Shown here piece by piece: positions 59,541 to 64,000 of a stretch of 64,000 nt of DNA. The number at the start of each line of letters is the position of its first letter. The stretch's first letter is position 1. The position numbers and the translations under genes were made by a program. The DNA lies in assembly GCF_024757985.1 (NCBI RefSeq), contig NZ_CP103289.1, positions 2,356,001 through 2,420,000 of the forward strand, given 5' to 3'. The stretch is from Cellulomonas sp. NS3. GTDB lineage: Bacteria; Actinomycetota; Actinomycetes; Actinomycetales; Cellulomonadaceae. The notes below the pieces were generated by a model, which saw nothing but the letters and a program-made list of their open reading frames with translations, searched no databases and was not told the DNA's origin.

Positions 59541-59666
59541 TCTCCTCCCATCCGGACTTTCACCGTCGGTCCCGGAGTTCCACCAGGTCAACCGCTCGGC
59601 TCACGAGGAGCCTCACGGGTCGCGGACTGTCACCGCCGGCTCGGAATTGCACCGACCCCGGAGCAC
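59541..59666 (-). promoter_or_regulatory. FMN riboswitch (RFN element)
   Basis: Read on the minus strand the element has the conserved boxes in order: GCTCCGGGGTCGGTG and CAATTCCGA at the 5' side, then GGCGGTGACAGTCCGCGA, GGTTGACCTGGTGGAACTCC, and ACCGACGGTGAAAGTCCGG with GATGGGAGGAGA at the 3' end. Upstream of ribD it lets FMN shut off the rib operon. The last box ends in GGGAGGAGA, a ribosome-binding-like run, but ribD starts about 105 bases on. Confidence 0.95.
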
Positions 59667-59837
59667 GTGTGTGCGTGTTCTTGCTGAGCAACGATCATGG
59701 CACACCGCGCATTCCCGCTCGGTGGGGTGTCCGGGTGCCGACACGCCCGGTCGCGGCGCGCCGGACCGTGCCGGCGGTCCGCTCCGGGTGCGGGTGCGGG
59801 TGCCTCGCCGTCGTGCCCGGCGGTCGTGCGGCGCCGG

Positions 59838-60509
59838 TCACTCCCCGGCGCGCAGCGCCTGCTCTGCGAGGTCGCGCAGCGCGCCGATCTCCGCCGCGAC
59901 GTCGTCGGCGCCGTAGACCGCCGACCCGGCGACGAAGACGTTCGCGCCGGCGGCGGCGACGCGCTCGATCGTGCTGCGGGACACCCCGCCGTCGACCTGG
60001 ATCCACGTGTCCGCGCCGGCGGCCGCGATCGCGGCGCGGGCACGGCGGATCTTCGGCAGCGTGCCCTCGATGAACGACTGGCCCCCGAACCCGGGCTCGA
60101 CCGTCATCACGAGGATCATGTCGAGCTCGTCGAGCAGGTCGAGGTACGGCTCGACGGGCGTCGCCGGCCGCACCGCCACGGCGGCGCGGGCCCCGAGGGA
60201 CCGCAGCTCGCGGGCGAGGCGCACCGGCGCCTGCGCGGCCTCCGCGTGGAACGTCACGGACGCGGCACCGGCCTCGGCGAACGCGGGCGCCCACCGGTCC
60301 GGGTCCTCGATCATCAGGTGCACGTCGACCGGGACCGGGGAGACCTCGACGAGCCGCTGCACGACGGGCAGGCCGATCGTGAGGTTCGGCACGAAGTGGT
60401 TGTCCATCACGTCGACGTGCGCGTAGTCGGCGCCCGCGATCGCGGCGAGGTCGCGCTCGAGGTTGGCGAAGTCGGCGGACAGGATGCTCGGGTTGATCAG
60501 CGCGCGCAC
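59838..60509 (-). CDS. rpe: Ribulose-phosphate 3-epimerase
   Basis: A 223-residue TIM-barrel enzyme interconverting ribulose-5-phosphate and xylulose-5-phosphate. [20 protein letters not shown] is the family start; [20 protein letters not shown] (metal-binding His, Asp), [31 protein letters not shown] and [30 protein letters not shown] (phosphate-binding end) are standard. GTG or ATG 60509 gives the full length. The order fmt-rsmB-rpe-ribD is that of Rv1406-Rv1409. Confidence 0.95.
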   Translation of the reverse strand: MRALINPSILSADFANLERDLAAIAGADYAHVDVMDNHFVPNLTIGLPVVQRLVEVSPVPVDVHLMIEDPDRWAPAFAEAGAASVTFHAEAAQAPVRLARELRSLGARAAVAVRPATPVEPYLDLLDELDMILVMTVEPGFGGQSFIEGTLPKIRRARAAIAAAGADTWIQVDGGVSRSTIERVAAAGANVFVAGSAVYGADDVAAEIGALRDLAEQALRAGE

Positions 60510-60601
60510 CCGGTCAGCCTAGTCACGGCGCGGCACGGCCGGCCGACCGGCGGCACCCGACTACCCCGCGGCGGCCACCGCCCCGCCGGCCACCGCGCCG
60601 G

Positions 60602-62146
60602 TCAGGACGTGCGGCGCAGCAGCGTCAGGTGCATCGCGTCCGTCCCGTGCACGTGCGGCCACAGCTGCACGTCGTCGCGCTCGGGCAGCTCGATCGCGGG
60701 CGCCACCGCGAGGACCGCCGCGCGGGCGTCGAGGACCTCGACCCCGTCGCCGGCCTTCGTCCGGGCCCGCACGACGTCCTTGACGACGAGCTGGGTCTCC
60801 GCGAGGTGCGGGGAGCAGGTCACGTAGGCCACGACGCCCCCGACGCGGACGGCGGCGAGCGCCGACGTGAGCAGGGCGCGCTGCAGCTCGGCGAGACCGG
60901 CGAGGTCGGCCGGGCTCCGCCGCCAGCGCGACTCGGGGCGCCGGCGCAGCGCCCCGAGACCGGTGCACGGTGCGTCGACGAGGACCCGGTCGTAGGCGCC
61001 CGGGTCGTCGGTGCCGAGCGTGCGGCCATCACCGGTGCGGACCGCCTCGACCGCACCCGCGGGCAGCCCGGCGACGGCCTGCTCGACGAGCCGTGCCCGG
61101 TGCGGCTGCACCTCGTTGGCGACGAGCCGGGCCCCGCGCTGCGCGGCCACCGCACCGATCAGGGCCGCCTTGCCCCCGGGTCCCGCGCACAGGTCGAGCC
61201 ACCGCTCGTCCGGGCCCTCGAGCGGGGCGCCGGTGAGCGCGAGGGCCACGAGCTGGCTGCCCTCGTCCTGCACGCCGGCCCGCCCGTCGCGGACCGCGGC
61301 CAGCGCGGCCGGGTCGCCGCCGCCCTCCAGCACGAGCGCGGTCGGCGCCCACCGGCCCGGTCGGGCGCCCCCGGCGTCCGCGGCGAGCTCGTCGGGCTCG
61401 ACCAGGCCGGGCCGGGCGACGAGCGTCACCTGGGGTGCCTGGTTGTCCGCGCGCAGCAGGTCCCCGAGCTCGGTGACCGCCCGCCCGGACCCGGCGAGGG
61501 CCTCCCGCAGCGCCCGCACCACCCACGCGGGGTGGCTCTCGGTGACCGCGAGCCGGGTCGTGTCGTCGGCGGGCTGCGCCGCGTCCGCGATGCGCTCGAG
61601 CCACGTCTCGAGCGGCTCGCGCGACGCCGCACGCAGGACGGCGTTGACGAACTGCGACGCACCCGTCCCGGCGCGCTCGCGGGCGAGCCCGACGGTCTCG
61701 GAGACCGCGGCGTGCGCGGGCACCCGCATGCCGAGCACCTGGTGCATCCCGAGGCGCAGGAGGTCGAGCACCGGGGGGTCGATCGACGCGGCGGGACGCG
61801 ACGCGCACAGCTCGATCACCGCGTCGTAGCGCCCGCGCAGCCGCAGCGTCCCGTAGGCAAGCTCGGTCGCGAACGCCGCGTCGCGCCCGGCCACCCGGCG
61901 CTCGCGCAGCAGGGGCGGGAGCACCAGGTTGGCGTAGGAGTCGCTCGTGTCGACGGCCCGCAGGACGTCGTACGCGGCGCCGCGCGCCGGGTCCCCCGCA
62001 CGCCGGCGGGCCGACGGCGCCGCGGCCGTCCGGGCGCCCCGCCCCTGCGCGCGGGCCGCCCCGCGCTCGCGGCCCTGCCGGTCACGCCGGTCCGCCCCGC
62101 CGCGGGGACGCTCGCCCGTGCCGCCCGTGCCGCCCGTGCCGCTCAT
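60602..62146 (-). CDS. rsmB: 16S rRNA (cytosine-967-C5) methyltransferase RsmB
   Basis: A 514-residue SAM enzyme. Residues 1-55 are a Gly/Arg-rich extension. About 58-190 is a NusB-like RNA-binding domain ([27 protein letters not shown]), about 270-514 the methyltransferase: [18 protein letters not shown] (SAM loop), [22 protein letters not shown] (motif IV Cys) and [17 protein letters not shown] (motif VI catalytic Cys). ATG 62146 overlaps fmt by four bases (ATGA). The N-terminal extension is longer than in E. coli and basic, probably aiding RNA contact. Confidence 0.93.
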   Translation of the reverse strand: MSGTGGTGGTGERPRGGADRRDRQGRERGAARAQGRGARTAAAPSARRRAGDPARGAAYDVLRAVDTSDSYANLVLPPLLRERRVAGRDAAFATELAYGTLRLRGRYDAVIELCASRPAASIDPPVLDLLRLGMHQVLGMRVPAHAAVSETVGLARERAGTGASQFVNAVLRAASREPLETWLERIADAAQPADDTTRLAVTESHPAWVVRALREALAGSGRAVTELGDLLRADNQAPQVTLVARPGLVEPDELAADAGGARPGRWAPTALVLEGGGDPAALAAVRDGRAGVQDEGSQLVALALTGAPLEGPDERWLDLCAGPGGKAALIGAVAAQRGARLVANEVQPHRARLVEQAVAGLPAGAVEAVRTGDGRTLGTDDPGAYDRVLVDAPCTGLGALRRRPESRWRRSPADLAGLAELQRALLTSALAAVRVGGVVAYVTCSPHLAETQLVVKDVVRARTKAGDGVEVLDARAAVLAVAPAIELPERDDVQLWPHVHGTDAMHLTLLRRTS

Positions 62147-63093
62147 GCGTGCTCCACCACGGCCGCACCGAGCACCGTGCCGGGCGCCGGGCGTGCGCCG
62201 CGCGCCCAGTCGACGGCGGGCATCGTGCGCTTGCCCGCGGGGGTCACGTCCCCGAGGCGGACCGCGTGGGTCGCGGTGCCGACGAGCACCGCGTCCTTGC
62301 CCGCCCGCAGCTCACCGGGCGCCAGGTCGGTCACGTCGGGGGCCGGCGTCACCGGGCCCAGCCCGAGCCGGGCCCCGTCCGGGGTGCGGGTCCAGGCGCC
62401 CGGCGCGGGCGTGCAGCCACGCACGCGGCGGTCCACCGCGTACGCGGGGTGCTCCCAGCGCACCCGCGCGTCCTCGACCTCCAGCCGCGGGGCGTGGCTG
62501 ACCCCCTCGGACGCCTGCGGCACCGGCGCGAGGATGCCGTCCTCGATCGCGTCGAGCGTGCTCACGAGCAGCCCGGCACCGGCCACCGCGAGCCGGCCGA
62601 GCAGGTCGCCCGACGTGTCCCGCGGCCGGATCTGCTCCGTCAGGACCCCGAACACCGGACCGGTGTCGAGCCCCTCCTCGATCCGGAACGTGCTCGCGCC
62701 CGTGACCTCGTCGCCCGCGAGCAGCGCGTGCTGCACGGGCGCCGCGCCGCGCCACGCCGGGAGCACCGAGAAGTGCAGGTTGACCCAGCCGTGCCGCGGC
62801 ACGTCGAGCACGGCGGGCGGCAGCAGCGCCCCGTACGCGACCACGGGTGCGGCGTCCAGGTCGAGCTCGGCGAGCCGTGCCTGGAAATCGGCGTCCCGCG
62901 GCGACCGCGGGGTCAGGACCTCGAGGCCCGCGTCCAGCGCGCGCTGCTTGACCGGGCTCGGCGCGAGGGTCCGGCCGCGCCCCGCACGGGCGTCCGGGCG
63001 GCTCAGCACCGCGACGACGTCGTGCCGGGAGGCGAGCAGGGCGTCGAGGGCCGGGACGGCGACGTCCGGGGTCCCGGCGAAGAGGAGGCGCAT
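62143..63093 (-). CDS. fmt: Methionyl-tRNA formyltransferase
   Basis: A 316-residue enzyme formylating initiator Met-tRNA with formyl-tetrahydrofolate. [22 protein letters not shown] begins the Rossmann-like domain; [64 protein letters not shown] carries the catalytic Asn-His-Asp region. About 205-316 is the C-terminal tRNA-binding barrel. ATG 63093 starts at the conserved N-terminus. Upstream is a HAD gene; downstream the stop overlaps rsmB. Full length. Confidence 0.95.
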   Translation of the reverse strand: MRLLFAGTPDVAVPALDALLASRHDVVAVLSRPDARAGRGRTLAPSPVKQRALDAGLEVLTPRSPRDADFQARLAELDLDAAPVVAYGALLPPAVLDVPRHGWVNLHFSVLPAWRGAAPVQHALLAGDEVTGASTFRIEEGLDTGPVFGVLTEQIRPRDTSGDLLGRLAVAGAGLLVSTLDAIEDGILAPVPQASEGVSHAPRLEVEDARVRWEHPAYAVDRRVRGCTPAPGAWTRTPDGARLGLGPVTPAPDVTDLAPGELRAGKDAVLVGTATHAVRLGDVTPAGKRTMPAVDWARGARPAPGTVLGAAVVEHA

Positions 63094-63126
63094 GGGCTCG
63101 ATCCTAGGCGGCGCCCCAGGACCCGT

Positions 63127-63753
63127 TCAGACGCCGACGCCCCGGGCGGCGAGCTCGGCACGGGCCGCCGCCGCCGTGGTGAAGAGCACGGCCGCGAACC
63201 CCTCGGCCGCCGCTCCCGCGACGTTCACCGGGCTGTCGTCGAGGAACACCGTGCGCGCGGGGTCGAGCGAGAACCGCTCCGCGAGCAGCCGGTAGATCCG
63301 CGGGTCCGGCTTGGCGACCCTCACCTCCCCCGAGACCAGCACGCCCTCGAGCAGCCCCACCGCGGGTGCCGCCGGCTCGGCGTGGTGGAACGTCTCCGCG
63401 GACCAGTTCGTCAGGCCCAGCACCCGCACCCCGGCCGCGAGGAGGTCCCGCACGAGCTCCTCCGAGCCGGGCACCGGCCCGGGCAGCGCGGCCCGGAAGT
63501 GCTCGACGTACAGGTCGAGGGCCGGCAGGTGCTGCGGCAGCCGGGCCTGCACGTCGGCGCGCGCGTGCGCCCAGGGCCGCCCCGCGTCCTGCAGGTGGTT
63601 GAACGCCGGGAAGTCGACGTCCCGGAAGAAGGCGTCGACCGCCGCGCGCGGGAGGCGCCCCTCGTACGGGCCGTACGGGTCCCAGCGGACCAGGACGTTG
63701 CCGAGGTCGAAGACGACCGCGTCCACGGGCGGCGCGGCGCCGGGGACGCTCAC
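63127..63753 (-). CDS. HAD-superfamily hydrolase (IA type)
   Basis: A 208-residue phosphatase-like protein. Motif I is VVFDLGNVLVRWD (nucleophile Asp), motif II LGLTNWSAETF, motif III Lys in VRVAKPDPRIYRLL and motif IV FLDDSPVNVAGA; the cap domain (about 25-95) is helical. The LGNVLVRWDP form is that of the epoxide-hydrolase-like and YihX-type phosphatases; the substrate is unknown. GTG 63753 overlaps the priA stop by four bases, so it is translationally coupled with priA. Between priA and fmt it is not universal. Confidence 0.87.
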   Translation of the reverse strand: MSVPGAAPPVDAVVFDLGNVLVRWDPYGPYEGRLPRAAVDAFFRDVDFPAFNHLQDAGRPWAHARADVQARLPQHLPALDLYVEHFRAALPGPVPGSEELVRDLLAAGVRVLGLTNWSAETFHHAEPAAPAVGLLEGVLVSGEVRVAKPDPRIYRLLAERFSLDPARTVFLDDSPVNVAGAAAEGFAAVLFTTAAAARAELAARGVGV

Positions 63754-64000
63754 AGCATCTCCGCCGGGTCGACCTGCACGCGCACCGTGCCGCCCTCGCG
63801 CCGCGCGCTGCGCACCGCGACCGACGCCGCGACGGTCCGCACGAGCGCATCGCCCGCCGCGACGGGGGCCCGCACGAGCGCCCGCACCTCCGGCTCGAAC
63901 GAGCCCTGCGCCGGTGCGGCAGCCGCCCGCGCGCGGCCCGACGCGACCCCGGTGCGCACGACGCCGGAGCCGCCCTCGTCGACCGGCACCGGGCCCAGCA
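63750..64000 (-). CDS. priA: Primosomal protein N' (PriA), C-terminal part
   Basis: The minus-strand frame from 64000 to the stop at 63750 gives the last 83 residues: LGPVPVDEGGSGVVRTGVASG at the window edge, VRALVRAPVAAGDALVRTVAASVAVRSARREGGTVRVQVDPAEML at the end. VRVQVDP plus a hydrophobic end is the C-terminal signature of PriA. Actinobacterial PriA is a helicase-like replication-restart protein, usually with helicase motifs degenerate. Placement next to fmt-rsmB supports this. Most of the gene is outside the window. Confidence 0.82.
   Translation of the reverse strand, partial: LGPVPVDEGGSGVVRTGVASGRARAAAAPAQGSFEPEVRALVRAPVAAGDALVRTVAASVAVRSARREGGTVRVQVDPAEML

Noticed and set aside
1-64000. 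CRISPR arrays, rRNA or tRNA genes, insertion sequences
   Set aside because: No spaced direct repeats, cloverleaf sequences, rRNA motifs or transposase genes were found on reading; the tandem repeats seen are short leader repeats.

Overview
The window is high-GC DNA with GTG starts, compact operons and many leaderless promoters (a TANNNT -10 box six bases before the start codon), which points to an actinobacterium. A GH6 and a GH5 secreted cellulase, each with fibronectin III repeats and a C-terminal family 2 cellulose-binding module, closely match the CbhA and CenD architectures of Cellulomonas fimi, so a Cellulomonas or near relative is the best guess. Several blocks keep the gene order of other actinobacteria.

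Layout. 1-2.6 kb: NHEJ repair (ATP-dependent ligase N-terminus at the edge, Ku, and a PolX-like HhH-PHP protein). 2.8-4.8 kb: HU, a Zur-type Fur protein and a threonine-aldolase-family enzyme. 4.9-13.7 kb: the cellulose locus, with a LacI regulator reading toward the GH6 and GH5 cellulases and a divergent 903-residue fusion of a LacI-type sugar sensor, a GAF-like region, PAS and GGDEF. 13.8-17.8 kb: DEAD-box helicase, CoA-binding protein, RNB nuclease. 17.9-24.2 kb: a cell-envelope and division cluster (CDP-alcohol phosphotransferase, DUF881, small basic protein, DUF881, GarA/OdhI FHA protein, FtsR-like MerR, DUF151 nuclease, second MerR) in the order of M. tuberculosis Rv1822-Rv1830 but without gcvH. 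24.3-31.3 kb: ParA-like ATPase, pyruvate carboxylase, metallo-hydrolase, GNAT, and an SRPBCC-ArsR pair with two matching operators.

32.0-35.9 kb is the most unusual stretch. It holds a good match to the actinobacterial dif site (so it should lie at the replication terminus), a 32-bp lox-like inverted repeat with 13-bp arms about a 6-bp centre, a frameshifted HAF-repeat pseudogene, a tyrosine recombinase with an intact active site, a convergent shortened recombinase paralogue that has lost the catalytic residues, and two inverted 14-bp elements exactly 100 bp apart that share the core of the lox-like site.

35.9-44.2 kb: YbdK-type glutamate-cysteine ligase, ABC exporter, RbpA behind a SigR/SigE-like ECF promoter, Lnt, amidohydrolase. 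44.3-53.7 kb: HelY, lipid kinase, TatC, TatA, a small membrane protein, PafC, PafB, DUF3866 and a PH-domain protein; pafB contains a perfect LexA box. 53.7-59.7 kb: an FMN-riboswitch-led operon ribD-ribE-ribBA-ribH-ribM followed by hisE-hisG. 59.8-64 kb: rpe, rsmB, fmt, a HAD hydrolase and the C-terminus of PriA.
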